A DNA stretch of 64,000 bases from Flavihumibacter sp. ZG627 (GTDB lineage: Bacteria; Bacteroidota; Bacteroidia; Chitinophagales; Chitinophagaceae): the NCBI RefSeq assembly GCF_000814325.1, contig NZ_JPHF01000013.1:32347-96346 (forward strand). Direction: 5' to 3'. Under the pieces are notes generated by a model. The model was not told the origin of the DNA, made no database searches, and saw nothing but the letters and a program-made list of their open reading frames with translations. Below, piece after piece: positions 63,970 through 64,000 of this stretch. A program made the translations under genes and the position numbers. Position 1 is the stretch's first letter. Every line of letters begins with the position of its first letter.

Positions 63970-64000
63970 AGAATATGCGAACCTTATCCCAACCAACCTA
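63966..64000 (+). CDS. Start of next gene, cut by window end
   Basis: ATG at 63966 overlaps the TGA of the previous gene (ATGA); the first residues are MKNMRTLSQPT. Only 11 codons are visible, so the product is unknown. Same strand and coupled, so probably part of the same operon. Confidence 0.5.
   Translation, partial: MKNMRTLSQPT

Noticed and set aside
1..64000. tRNA, rRNA, CRISPR arrays, insertion sequences and phage genes
   Set aside because: I looked for T-loop motifs, regular spacers and transposase or integrase motifs by eye and saw none. A tool-based scan could still find a small RNA.

Overview
The window reads as a chromosomal segment of a Bacteroidota bacterium, most likely family Chitinophagaceae or a close relative. 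The signs are TAnnTTTG-type promoters, a T9SS type A sorting tail, homologues of the gliding lipoprotein GldB and the transporter parts GldF/GldG, a MurF-alanine racemase fusion, DUF5686 and PD40/barrel outer-membrane proteins, many lipoproteins with a Cys lipobox, and weak Shine-Dalgarno signals. No rRNA, tRNA, transposase, prophage or CRISPR array was recognised.

Layout: 1-4.2 kb holds the 3' half of a B12-dependent ribonucleotide reductase, a tiny lipoprotein, a PhoD-like phosphatase and a YcxB-like membrane protein. 4.3-8.7 kb holds a fatty acid desaturase, a GldB homologue, NAD synthetase and a lipoprotein. 8.9-13.7 kb is a MoxR/DUF58/BatD-like/BatA operon followed by rsgA. 13.8-18.1 kb holds a PQQ-type sugar dehydrogenase, small unknown proteins, a gamma-carbonic-anhydrase-like protein, a class III aminotransferase and an exported Rid protein. 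18.1-22 kb is a glycerol operon (glpK-glpD-glpF). 22-31.3 kb has two large outer-membrane proteins, a membrane protein/winged-helix pair, an MBL hydrolase and a flippase. 31.4-36.2 kb holds a coiled-coil protein, a di-haem cytochrome, dtd, a MazG-like hydrolase, glyS and two small paralogues. 36.2-43.5 kb holds a ferredoxin reductase-like protein, a 1 kb-residue-class T9SS cargo protein and mfd. 44.1-49.2 kb holds acpP-fabF-rnc, methylmalonyl-CoA epimerase and an iscS-iscU-iscA operon. 49.3-56.5 kb holds gldF-gldG, a TerC protein, the murF-alr fusion, lspA and a lipoprotein. 56.5-57.7 kb is a membrane acyltransferase-like gene.

The last 6 kb differs from the rest. After a decayed duplicate of the lspA-lipoprotein junction (57.8-58.06 kb), an AT-rich tract carries a frameshifted RHS/YD-repeat-like secreted protein with a DUF5977-like tail, a glutathione-peroxidase-like exported protein without a catalytic Cys, a coiled-coil/barrel envelope protein, and the first codons of another gene. 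All are on + and spaced by 8, 4 and -4 nt, so they look like one transcription unit. This is the part most likely to be accessory.

Across the window, convergent genes are packed with almost no gap (nine pairs, from +13 to -6 nt). Two families of short intergenic repeats are visible: palindromes built on GGTGTCTGACA and TGTTCG on both sides of the isc operon, and heptameric TAAGANN repeats at three gene junctions. Most of the window is ordinary housekeeping sequence; functions given are from motif and family recognition, not from searches.
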